DNA from: Leptotrichia sp. OH3620_COT-345
GTDB taxonomy: Bacteria; Fusobacteriota; Fusobacteriia; Fusobacteriales; Leptotrichiaceae
Assembly (NCBI RefSeq): GCF_003932895.1
Contig: NZ_RQYW01000003.1
Coordinates: forward strand, 124,001-188,000
DNA length: 64,000 nucleotides
Direction: 5' to 3'
Positions 17,694 to 26,133 of the stretch are shown piece by piece; position 1 is the stretch's first letter; each line of letters begins with the position of its first letter. Position numbers and translations under genes: made by a program. The notes beneath the pieces were generated by a model, which was not told where the DNA came from, searched no databases, and saw only the letters and a list, made by a program, of their open reading frames with translations.

Positions 17694-17742
17694 TTCATTT
17701 ATTTTGTATATCAAAATAAAAAATACTTTTATTAACAAAATA

Positions 17743-17770
17743 ATTATATCATATTTTTATTATGTGTCAA
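17743..17770 (-). promoter_or_regulatory. Promoter of the metal-uptake operon
   Basis: On the minus strand a perfect TTGACA (17765-17770) is followed after 16 bases by a perfect TATAAT (17743-17748). Transcription would start near 17736, about 75 bases upstream of the first gene. Such a strong promoter suggests control by a repressor. Confidence 0.8.
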
Positions 17771-17889
17771 GAAAATAATTTTTATAATATTGTTATCAGG
17801 CTTATTTTATAAAGTATAAAATATATTGAATGATAAATTTATAGAATACTTAGTAAAATAGCCAAATCCTAATTTTATATATTAAATAC

Positions 17890-17927
17890 AAAAAGCATAC
17901 CTGTTTTTTCTTTTCGGTATGCTTTTT
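17890..17927 (-). terminator. Terminator downstream of the PTS gene
   Basis: AAAAAGCATACC (17890-17901) pairs with GGTATGCTTTTT (17916-17927), giving T-runs on both sides, so it can end transcription in either direction. It lies 27 bases after the stop of the PTS gene. Confidence 0.85.
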
Positions 17928-17953
17928 TAATTATTAATAAATTATATTAAAAC

Positions 17954-19447
17954 TTATTCCTGTGTTACGCTTCCTTTATTCAGTTTTGTTTTCGAAAAAA
18001 GTATAGTCAGGAAGAATGCTAATCCGAATGCCACTATGGAAGCTATCCAGAATGCTATCATATATTCTGATTTTATTGATAAAAACGCCAATGCAAGTCC
18101 CCCTACACCTATTCCGCTTGCTATAACGTTAAATCCTGTAGATATTAATGCTCCTACTGCCGAACCTATAAGTGCCGCATAGAAAGGATACATATATTTC
18201 AGGTTTGCTCCGAATAATGCAGGTTCTGTAATTCCAAACCAAGCTGAAACTGTTGCCGACAATGAAACCGATTCCTGTTTTTTATCCTTTTTATAGATGA
18301 AGTAAGTAGCGAATACCGCCCCTGACTGTGCTATATTTGATAAAGCAATTAACGGCCATATAAATGTTCCCCCAGAAGCTGCAAGTTGTAAATCCACTGC
18401 AATAAATGTATGGTGTAGTCCAGTTATTACAAGAGGCGCATAAGTTGTTCCAAATAATAATGCTCCTAAATATTTCAGTCCCGGTGTCTGGAACAGTACC
18501 GTGAATATTTTTACAAGTAAATCTCCCAGATATCTTGCTACAGGTCCTATAAACAGTATAGTTAAAAATCCCGTTATTACCAATGTTGCAAACGGAACCC
18601 ATACTGTCTTTAATACTTCAGGTGTTCTCTTGTCAATAAACTTCTGAATATAGCATAATGCTATTCCTGCAAACATTGCAGGTAACACTTGTGCCTGATA
18701 CCCAATCATAAGTATTTTATAAAATCCTAAGTCAAGTACATATTCTCCCGGTTTAATTCCATATTTATCAGAACCGTTTATAAGAATATCTCTTATATTT
18801 TCCCCTGCCGATACGATATTTCCGTAAACATAAGCATTTAACATAAACCCCGTCAATACAAGCATAAGTCCCAGAACTATACCTAAGGCTTCATTTCCTT
18901 TAAACTTTTTAACTGTAGACCATGTAACAAGCACAGGTAACATACCGAATACTGCAACTCCTATCCAAACTATAAACTTGGATAAACTTGCCATATAAGG
19001 TACTGCTTCTACTAAACTTTTTTCACCCAATGCTTTTAAAGGTGCACCGAGGAAATTCCCGAGTCCCAACATAAGTCCTCCTGCTACCAGTGCAGGTATT
19101 AGCGGTACAAATATTTCTGCAAGATGTGCAACCATTCTTTGTAAAATCGGCTGTTTACTCATTGCAGCTTTTTTAACATCTTCTTTCGATGCCGTTTCAA
19201 TTCCTGATACTCCGATAAAATCTTTGTAAAAGTTTGCAACATCATTTCCTATTATAACCTGAAACTGTCCCGCATTTGTAAAAGTTCCTTTTACAGCTGA
19301 TAAAGCTTGTATTCCCTTTGAATCAGCCTTGGCTTCATCAACTAATGCAAATCTCAGTCTTGTTGCACAATGTGTAACACTTGCAACATTTTCCTTTCCG
19401 CCCACAAAATTTAAGAGCTTTTTCGCCTCATCCTGATAACTTTTCAT
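17954..19447 (-). CDS. PTS sugar transporter subunit EIIBC (sucrose/trehalose class)
   Basis: 497 residues from an ATG at 19447 preceded by GAAGGAGG; the longer TTG frame begins inside that Shine-Dalgarno. The N-terminal EIIB domain has the phosphorylated Cys27 in THCATRLRF. The EIIC domain has about ten membrane segments and the GITEPALFG motif of the glucose superfamily, and its sequence is closest in character to sucrose or trehalose permeases. It imports and phosphorylates a disaccharide. There is no EIIA domain, so a separate EIIA must serve it, and no sugar-phosphate hydrolase or regulator gene is adjacent. Confidence 0.88.
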   Translation of the reverse strand: MKSYQDEAKKLLNFVGGKENVASVTHCATRLRFALVDEAKADSKGIQALSAVKGTFTNAGQFQVIIGNDVANFYKDFIGVSGIETASKEDVKKAAMSKQPILQRMVAHLAEIFVPLIPALVAGGLMLGLGNFLGAPLKALGEKSLVEAVPYMASLSKFIVWIGVAVFGMLPVLVTWSTVKKFKGNEALGIVLGLMLVLTGFMLNAYVYGNIVSAGENIRDILINGSDKYGIKPGEYVLDLGFYKILMIGYQAQVLPAMFAGIALCYIQKFIDKRTPEVLKTVWVPFATLVITGFLTILFIGPVARYLGDLLVKIFTVLFQTPGLKYLGALLFGTTYAPLVITGLHHTFIAVDLQLAASGGTFIWPLIALSNIAQSGAVFATYFIYKKDKKQESVSLSATVSAWFGITEPALFGANLKYMYPFYAALIGSAVGALISTGFNVIASGIGVGGLALAFLSIKSEYMIAFWIASIVAFGLAFFLTILFSKTKLNKGSVTQE

Positions 19448-19753
19448 AAAGTCCTCCTTCAATAAAAATTAAATTATTTATAATTATTACATATTGTAAT
19501 CAAATTTATTACTTTGAAAAATATTATTACAATTATGATTTTTGTTTATTTTTTCAGATTACTTTTTGATTATTTTAAAAGTATTATATTTATATCTTTT
19601 ATTAAGTAAAAAGTCAAGGAAAATTTTCCTAAAACCTTTCTTGCCATTTAGCTGTTTTATATTTTTATTGAATATATAATAATGCCAATTTAAAACTATG
19701 ACTATTTTTTAAATAAATACAATATCATATAATATTGAATTTTTAAGTCTATT
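19448..19753. other. Gap upstream of the PTS gene with repeated TTACAAT-like motifs
   Basis: About 300 bases without a gene. Near 19486-19500 TTACATATTGTAA forms an imperfect palindrome, and ATTATTACAAT recurs about 35 bases further upstream. These could be operators of a sugar-responsive regulator. No strong promoter or terminator was recognised. Confidence 0.35.
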
Positions 19754-20866
19754 TTATCTTAAGTCTGTTAAATATCCGTACTTTTGATCTTCCAGAAATC
19801 TGTCCAGTATTACTATAGCCGTAGCTGCTTCCAGTACAACTATTACCCTCGGTACAATTGAAGGATCATGCCTCCCTTTTACTTCCAATACATCATTTTC
19901 TTTTGTATAAAGATTTACTGTTTTCTGTTTTTTTTCTATTGAGGCAGAAGGCTTTATTGCTACTTTGAAAGTAATAGGCATACCGTTTGTTATTCCCCCT
20001 ATTATTCCTCCGTTATTATTTGTATAGGATTTTACATTCCCGTTTTCATCATAATACATTTCATCATTTGCTTCATATCCTGTCATTTCAGCTATGGAAA
20101 ATCCTGCACCGAATTCCAATCCTTTAATTGAAGGAATCGAAAACATCATTCGGGCCAGCTCACTTTCCATTGACTCAAAAAAAGGATCCCCAATTCCGGC
20201 TTTCAGCCCTGTAACTCCTATTTCTACGGTTCCTCCTACAGAATTACTGTTTTCTTTGGCTTTCAGTATAACTTTCTCCATTTCGGGGATAATTTCCTCA
20301 TTCAGTACAGGTAACAGCATATTTCTAAGTTTATGAATATTTTCAAGTGAAATATCCTCTTCTGTAAAATCTCTGTCTTTTATATTTTTTAAGGATTTTA
20401 TGTGAGCAGCTATTAAAATGCCTTTTTCTTTCAATATCTGCTTTGCTATTGACCCTGCAAAAACTAACGAAGCTGTTATTCTCCCTGAAAAATGTCCACT
20501 TCCTCTTATATCATTAAACCCGTCATATCTGTTCAACCCTGACCAGTCGGCATGTCCGGGTCTCGGCTTACGGGCTATCTCGCTGTAATCCTTTGACCTC
20601 TGATCCGTATTTCTTATTATCATTGCAAGGGGAGTTCCCGTTGTTTTTCCGTTTACAAAGCCACTGAGAATTTCAAATTCGTCTTTTTCCGCTCTCGGTG
20701 TTGACAATTCGGATCTTCCCGGTGCTCTTCTTCTCATTTCCTCCGAAATAAATTCCAAGTCAAGTTCGGTTCCTGCGGGTATTCCGTCAATATTAATTCC
20801 CAAAGCCGCCCCGTGAGATTCTCCGAATATTGATACACAATAATTTTTACCGAAATTCGCTCCCAT
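19754..20866 (-). CDS. aroC: Chorismate synthase
   Basis: A 370-residue FMN-dependent lyase forming chorismate from EPSP, last step of the shikimate pathway. Signature motifs are GESHGAALGINIDGIP near the N-terminus, RRRAPGRSELSTPR, RGSGHFSGR and the C-terminal RHDPSIVPR. It is the last gene of the aromatic operon, 18 bases after aroA, with AGGAGG before the ATG. No clear terminator follows. Confidence 0.96.
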   Translation of the reverse strand: MGANFGKNYCVSIFGESHGAALGINIDGIPAGTELDLEFISEEMRRRAPGRSELSTPRAEKDEFEILSGFVNGKTTGTPLAMIIRNTDQRSKDYSEIARKPRPGHADWSGLNRYDGFNDIRGSGHFSGRITASLVFAGSIAKQILKEKGILIAAHIKSLKNIKDRDFTEEDISLENIHKLRNMLLPVLNEEIIPEMEKVILKAKENSNSVGGTVEIGVTGLKAGIGDPFFESMESELARMMFSIPSIKGLEFGAGFSIAEMTGYEANDEMYYDENGNVKSYTNNNGGIIGGITNGMPITFKVAIKPSASIEKKQKTVNLYTKENDVLEVKGRHDPSIVPRVIVVLEAATAIVILDRFLEDQKYGYLTDLR

Positions 20867-20884
20867 TTTTTCCTCCTGTTTCTT

Positions 20885-22177
20885 TTAAAAAATTTCAGTT
20901 ACATCTCCGCCCATTTTTCTAAAATCCTCCCAAAAGTGAGGATAAGATTTTTTTACACTTTCCGCTTCTTCGATTATTATTTCTTCTTCACATCTTATGG
21001 AAGCTACTGCAAGTGACATAGCTATTCTGTGATCATTCCACGCACTTAATACAGCTCCTCCTTTAAATTTGTCCACTCCCTGAATTATAAGGCTGTTTTC
21101 GGTTTCTTCTATTTCAGCTCCTATTTTGTTCAGTTCGGTTCTAATCGAAGTTATTCTGTCTGACTCTTTTATTCTAAGTCTTTCTGCATTTATAATTTCG
21201 GTTTTTCCTTTACTCAATGCAGCAAGCACAGTCAGTATAGGCCCTATATCCGGACATTGGGATATATCTATTACAGTTCCTTTTGTTTTTGAAGGTTTTA
21301 CAATCACACAATCATCATATATTTCAAGGTTTGCACCCATTCTTTGAACTATCTCTATTATTTCCTTATCTCCCTGTAATGAATTTTTATTCAGATGCAG
21401 GCACTTAATTTCATTGTCCTGTTTACTTGCTATTATTCCCGCAACTATCCAAAATGCTCCTTGAGAATAATCTCCTTCAACAATGTAATTAAAAGTTTTA
21501 TATGTCTGCTTTCCTTTAATTTCAAAGCTTTTATATCCGTTATTTTTTATTTCTATCCCTGACAGTTTCAGTATTTCCAGTGTCAAATCCACATATCCTT
21601 TAGATTCGAGAATTTTATTTATTTTTATTTCAGAATTTCCCTCGAGTAAAGGTAAAGCATACAACAACCCCGTTATAAACTGTGAACTTATATTTCCATC
21701 TATTTCATACACTCCCGACCGCAATTTCCCTTTTACTTTCAGGGGTAATCCACCTTTTTCCGTTTCATAAAATATTCCCTGTTTTTCAAATATCTTGTAG
21801 TAAGAATTAAGAGGTCTGCTTACAAGCTTTCCTTTTCCGTCAAATATGAGTTCATTTTCCGATGTAAGCCCTACAGGTATTAAAAATCTCACTGTCGAAC
21901 CTGATTCATTACATTGGGTATATCTATCTTTAGGAATTACTTTTCCGTTGTTTCCTTTTATCATAAGGGAACTTTCTCCCTTTATAATGTCCGCTCCCCA
22001 TTTTTCCATTATTTCCACAGTTGTTTTAATATCTACGGAAAATTTCAGATTTGTAATTTCAGATTTGCCTCTGTTTTCTGCTAAAGAAGCAGCTATTACC
22101 GCCCTGTGAGAGTAGCTTTTCGATGGGGGAATTTCTATCTGTCCGCTTATTATTCCCGGCTTTATTTTTACTTTCAT
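20885..22177 (-). CDS. aroA: 3-Phosphoshikimate 1-carboxyvinyltransferase (EPSP synthase)
   Basis: A 430-residue EPSP synthase. Recognisable are the N-terminal PPSKSYSHRA, the NESGSTVRFLIP region (PEP/shikimate-3-phosphate binding), RLRIKESDRI and the C-terminal WNDHRIAMSLAVAS. It condenses shikimate-3-phosphate with phosphoenolpyruvate. NESGSTVRF stands where sensitive class I enzymes have GNAGTAMR, so it groups with other class variants. Its ATG overlaps the stop of the small upstream gene (ATGA). Confidence 0.95.
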   Translation of the reverse strand: MKVKIKPGIISGQIEIPPSKSYSHRAVIAASLAENRGKSEITNLKFSVDIKTTVEIMEKWGADIIKGESSLMIKGNNGKVIPKDRYTQCNESGSTVRFLIPVGLTSENELIFDGKGKLVSRPLNSYYKIFEKQGIFYETEKGGLPLKVKGKLRSGVYEIDGNISSQFITGLLYALPLLEGNSEIKINKILESKGYVDLTLEILKLSGIEIKNNGYKSFEIKGKQTYKTFNYIVEGDYSQGAFWIVAGIIASKQDNEIKCLHLNKNSLQGDKEIIEIVQRMGANLEIYDDCVIVKPSKTKGTVIDISQCPDIGPILTVLAALSKGKTEIINAERLRIKESDRITSIRTELNKIGAEIEETENSLIIQGVDKFKGGAVLSAWNDHRIAMSLAVASIRCEEEIIIEEAESVKKSYPHFWEDFRKMGGDVTEIF

Positions 22178-22368
22178 TTATTTTTTTCCTCTTTTCCGTC
22201 ACCGTCTATTATTTCCGTTATTAATAAAGACATATGTAAATACTGTTTGTTATTAAAGCTTTTTTCACTTTCTGTTCTTAATATCTCAATATTTACAAAG
22301 TCCAATAAAGGACCCATATTTAATATATAATACAAAAATAATTTTTTATTCAAAAATTTCTCTTTCAT
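22174..22368 (-). CDS. Small protein of unknown function inside the aro operon
   Basis: Up to 64 residues; no family recognised. The frame begins within the last codons of aroB and ends in an ATGA overlap with aroA, the arrangement of a translationally coupled gene. The N-terminal KEKFLNKKLFLYYILNM is basic and hydrophobic; the rest (LLDFVNIEILRTESEK ... LLITEIIDGDGKEEK) looks helical with an acidic end. AAAGAG precedes TTG at codon 6, so that start is as likely as the first ATG. It could be a coupling cistron that simply carries ribosomes from aroB to aroA. Confidence 0.5.
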   Translation of the reverse strand: MKEKFLNKKLFLYYILNMGPLLDFVNIEILRTESEKSFNNKQYLHMSLLITEIIDGDGKEEKNK

Positions 22369-23437
22369 TCATTTTAATTATTTCCGCATTTCCTATTTCC
22401 TTTAAAAATATGAAATTTATTCCGTCATTTACACTTTTCTTATCCCTTTTCATAATTTCGGATATTTCATGTTCAGGATATTTTATGTCTGTAGGAAGAT
22501 TCAAACCTTTCAGTACATATTCGAGCCTTTGAAAACAGCCTATTTCAGTAATATTCTTTTTTTCTCCTATTTTTGCCATATTTGCCATTCCTGTAGAAAT
22601 TGCTTCTCCGTGGGAATATTTTTCATAATCGGTATACTGCTCTATAGCATGCCCTATAGTATGACCGAAATTAAGTATCATTCTTAATCCTCTTTCTTTT
22701 TCATCTTTTTCAACTATTTCCTTTTTTATTTCACATGATCTGTATATTAATCCGATTATATTTTCCATTAATTTTTTTCTTAATTTAACTTTATATTCCC
22801 TATTATTCTTCTTTTCACTTATATTTTTTATAATATCAGTAAGTTTATTAAACAGAGCTTTGTCACATATACAACCATATTTTACTATTTCTGCAAATCC
22901 ATCATAAAAGTATCTGTCTGACAATGTATTTAAAAACGAGGAGTCAATTAATACAAGACGGGGCTGATAAAATGCTCCTACAAGATTTTTCCCCTCAGGA
23001 AGATCCACTCCCACTTTTCCTCCTACACTGCTGTCCACTTGGGAAATTATCGTTGTCGGTATCTGTATGAACCCGATGCCTCTTAAATAAGATGCCGCCG
23101 CAAATCCTGCAATATCCCCTGTAACTCCTCCTCCGAAAGCTGCTATTATATCGTTTCTTTTTATTCCCGCTTTAATCATAGCCGAGTAAATTCCCTGCAT
23201 AACACCGATATGCTTGTTTTTTTCTCCCGCTTTCAGAACGTATACCGTGTATTTAAAATGTCCGAACATTTCTTTATATTTATTTTTATATATTTCATGC
23301 ACATTGCTGTCCGTTATTACAAACAAATTATTTCCCGAATATACTTCTTTTATGTATTCAGCAAATTTTTCCGTATAATTTTCTCCGATAATTATGTCAT
23401 AAGAATTTTTCCCTAAACCTACGTTGAGTTTTCTCAC
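22346..23437 (-). CDS. aroB: 3-Dehydroquinate synthase
   Basis: A 363-residue NAD- and metal-dependent enzyme converting DAHP to 3-dehydroquinate. Motifs are AFGGGVTGDIAGFAAASYLRGI, QVDSSVGGKVGV and the metal ligands in LNFGHTIGHAIE and the SHGEA region. The start is GTG, six bases after GGAG. It lies 48 bases after the frameshifted acetyltransferase gene. Confidence 0.95.
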   Translation of the reverse strand: MRKLNVGLGKNSYDIIIGENYTEKFAEYIKEVYSGNNLFVITDSNVHEIYKNKYKEMFGHFKYTVYVLKAGEKNKHIGVMQGIYSAMIKAGIKRNDIIAAFGGGVTGDIAGFAAASYLRGIGFIQIPTTIISQVDSSVGGKVGVDLPEGKNLVGAFYQPRLVLIDSSFLNTLSDRYFYDGFAEIVKYGCICDKALFNKLTDIIKNISEKKNNREYKVKLRKKLMENIIGLIYRSCEIKKEIVEKDEKERGLRMILNFGHTIGHAIEQYTDYEKYSHGEAISTGMANMAKIGEKKNITEIGCFQRLEYVLKGLNLPTDIKYPEHEISEIMKRDKKSVNDGINFIFLKEIGNAEIIKMNEREIFE

Positions 23438-23485
23438 GCTTTTCTCCTTCCATAATTATTTTAATTTGTACCTTTTTTCGATTTC

Positions 23486-24042
23486 TTATTTTATATAAAC
23501 AGACTGAAACTCTTCTTTTAATATATCCATTATTATTTCGTCATAAATTTCTCCCATTATTTCTATTTTCTTTCTAAGTCTTCCAACCTCTCTAAATCCT
23601 ACCTTTTTATAAAGATTATAGCCAATTTCATTATATTCAAATACACTCAAGGATATACTCCTTAAATTAAGGAGGGAAAAGCCGTAGTCAAGTATAAGAT
23701 TTACCGCTTCTGTTCCGTATCCCTTCCCCTGATACTTCTCATTTCCGAGCATTACTCCTATTACTCCTGCCCTGTTTATAAAATCAAGGAATTAAATCCT
23801 ATATTACCGAGGAGCTCATTATTTTCAACTAACCTCACTGCAAAATTTTTTTCTTTTTTTAATGAAGTCAGAAATTCCCGTTCACTTTCAAAGTCTACAA
23901 TTCCTGTATAAGCAGTCTGTCCGAGACCTACAGAAACTTTAATATCACTAACCATATGAGTATACTTTTCCGTATCCTCAAGAGATATCGGCGACAGATA
24001 TACATTGTCCCCTGTCAACTTTCTTATATACTTACTTTCCAT
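23486..24042 (-). pseudogene. GNAT acetyltransferase (RimJ/RimL-like), frameshifted
   Basis: Two abutting frames together encode one ordinary 180-residue acetyltransferase. The first (24042 down) ends GNIGFNSLIL; the second carries INRAGVIGVMLGNEKYQGKGYGTEAV, which is the acetyl-CoA-binding loop (QGKGYG). Restoring one base near 23788-23790 (TCCTTG read as TCCCTTG) gives the smooth sequence GFNSLDFINRAGVIG. This is either a real single-base deletion or a sequencing error. Its substrate is unknown, and its presence in the aromatic operon may be accidental. Confidence 0.8.
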
Positions 24043-24097
24043 AATCTATAACTCCTTATTTAATATACTTTCAAGAAGGAAAATTCTCCTTAAAAAA

Positions 24098-24970
24098 TTA
24101 ATCTATTTTTTCTCTTCTTAAAGTTGAAGTAATAAATTTTTCCTTTAAAATATCCATATTGCCACTCTCAAGTGCATATTTAATTTTATCAAGTTCACTT
24201 TCAAACTGCTCTATCTTTTTAAGAAGATTTTCCTTATTTCCCATAAACAGTTCTGACCATAAGTCTTCATTTATTTTAGCAATTCTCGTTAAATCTCTAT
24301 ATGAATCTCCTATAAACTTGTCAATGTCATATTTCTGATTATCACTGTTTACAAGGGCTACAGCAATAGCATGAGTAAGCTGGCTTGTAAAAGCTATTAT
24401 TTCATCATGTTCTTTTTCTGACAATAAACTTATATTTTTAAATCCGATATTTTTTATTATCTCTGTCAAAAATTCCAGATTTTCCCTTTTATTACTTTCA
24501 TTTTTTATAAGTATGTAATTGGCATTTTTAAAGACTTCAGAATCTGCAAAATCAATTCCTCTTTTTTCTCTTCCCGCCATCGGATGTCCAAAAATAAAGT
24601 CAATATTTTTACCTGATTTCTCCAATATAGGTTTCAGGTTCTTCATTATTTTCCCTTTAATCCCCGTAACATCGGTAATAATAGCTCCATCTTTGAAATT
24701 ATCTATATATTTTGAAATAAAAGACTTCATTATTTCAGGATAAAGGGAAATTATAACAAGATCGGATTTTTTCAGTGCTTCTTTAGGATGAGTAAACCCC
24801 TCTGTTATAATCTGTCTTTCTTTTGCTTTAAGCAATGTTTTCTCATCCGTATCCACTCCCAAAATTTCCCTTACACCAATATTTCTCAGGCTATATGCAA
24901 ATGAGCCTCCTATTACTCCCAATCCCACTATTGTGACAACTGTTTCGGATATACTTTTTCTTTTTTTCAT
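24098..24970 (-). CDS. tyrA: Prephenate dehydrogenase
   Basis: A 290-residue NAD-dependent oxidoreductase. The Rossmann motif VGLGVIGGSFAYSL is at residues 15-28, followed by FGHPMAGREKRGID, which contains the catalytic His and prephenate-binding region, and FTSQLTHAIA. It converts prephenate to 4-hydroxyphenylpyruvate for tyrosine. There is no obvious ACT domain. It lies between aroF and the acetyltransferase gene, 40 bases after aroF. Confidence 0.93.
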   Translation of the reverse strand: MKKRKSISETVVTIVGLGVIGGSFAYSLRNIGVREILGVDTDEKTLLKAKERQIITEGFTHPKEALKKSDLVIISLYPEIMKSFISKYIDNFKDGAIITDVTGIKGKIMKNLKPILEKSGKNIDFIFGHPMAGREKRGIDFADSEVFKNANYILIKNESNKRENLEFLTEIIKNIGFKNISLLSEKEHDEIIAFTSQLTHAIAVALVNSDNQKYDIDKFIGDSYRDLTRIAKINEDLWSELFMGNKENLLKKIEQFESELDKIKYALESGNMDILKEKFITSTLRREKID

Positions 24971-25010
24971 TTTTCCCTACTTCCTCAAAAACCTGAAAAA
25001 TAATTTCATT

Positions 25011-26033
25011 TTATTTAAATTTTTTTCCTAAAACTCCTGCTATTGCTTCCACATTTTTCATTAAGTCTTCAAACACTTCCGGTTTTAATGACTGAGGTCC
25101 GTCAGAAAGTGCCTTATCAGGCTCAGGATGAACTTCTACCATTAATCCGTCCGCTCCTGCTGCTATTCCTGCCATTGCAAGAGGTTTTACCATCCAAAAT
25201 TTCCCTGTCCCATGTGCAGAATCAACTATTATAGGTAAATGACTTATCTTTTTTATCATGGGTACGGCATTCAGGTCGATTACATTTCTGTAAGCGGTTT
25301 CATATGTTCTTATTCCTCTTTCACATAACACCACATTTTCATTTCCCCCTGCGAGTATGTATTCTGCCGACATAAGCCATTCTTCTATTGTTGCACTTAA
25401 TCCTCTTTTCAACAGTACAGGTATTTCAGTCTTTCCCACTTCTTTCAATAAATCAAAATTCTGCATATTTCTTGCACCTAACTGTATCATATCCAAATGA
25501 GGACCGAATTCCTGAAGCTGCTCTATGGACATCACTTCACAAACTATTGGAAGTCCTGTTTCTTCTTTGGCTTTTTTCATAAGTTTTATACCTTCCATTC
25601 CCAATCCCTGAAAAGCATAAGGGGAAGTTCTCGGCTTTACTACTCCTCCTCTTAAAATATTACCTCCTGCTTTTTTTACGGCTCTCGCTGTTTCAATTAT
25701 CTGCTCTTCACTTTCTACAGAACAAGGCCCTGCCATCATTACAAGATTATTTCCTCCTATTTCCACATTTCCCACTTTTACTTTCGTATTTTCAGATTTG
25801 AATTTTCTTCCCGCTCTCTTATACGGTTCCTGTATTCTCTGTACATCCAATACATAATCAAGGGATTGAATATGTTTAATGTCTATTGTACTTATATCTC
25901 CTACCAGTCCGAGTATCAAGTATTCCTTTCCTCTAATAAGCTCGACTTTCACTCTATTTTCACTTTCAAGCCTTTCAATTATTCCTTTTAATGTATCTTG
26001 ACTTACATTTCCATCAATTTTTATAATCATCAT
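25011..26033 (-). CDS. aroF: 3-Deoxy-7-phosphoheptulonate synthase (type I-beta)
   Basis: A 340-residue DAHP synthase of the KDO8PS-like subfamily. An N-terminal ferredoxin-like regulatory domain (about residues 1-70) precedes the barrel, which shows MMAGPCSVESEEQ, RGGVVKPRTSPYAFQG, LLKRGLSATIEEW and DSAHGTGK. The N-terminal domain is the one through which tyrosine or phenylalanine inhibits the Thermotoga-type enzyme, so feedback control is likely. It makes the first committed product of the shikimate pathway. Confidence 0.95.
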   Translation of the reverse strand: MMIIKIDGNVSQDTLKGIIERLESENRVKVELIRGKEYLILGLVGDISTIDIKHIQSLDYVLDVQRIQEPYKRAGRKFKSENTKVKVGNVEIGGNNLVMMAGPCSVESEEQIIETARAVKKAGGNILRGGVVKPRTSPYAFQGLGMEGIKLMKKAKEETGLPIVCEVMSIEQLQEFGPHLDMIQLGARNMQNFDLLKEVGKTEIPVLLKRGLSATIEEWLMSAEYILAGGNENVVLCERGIRTYETAYRNVIDLNAVPMIKKISHLPIIVDSAHGTGKFWMVKPLAMAGIAAGADGLMVEVHPEPDKALSDGPQSLKPEVFEDLMKNVEAIAGVLGKKFK

Positions 26034-26133
26034 TTTTCCTTTCCCTCTAAATATCGGTTTTTAATATTCCATAATATTTTGCTGATATGACTTTAATTTT
26101 TTCAAATATATTATCCAATTTCATCCTGTAATT

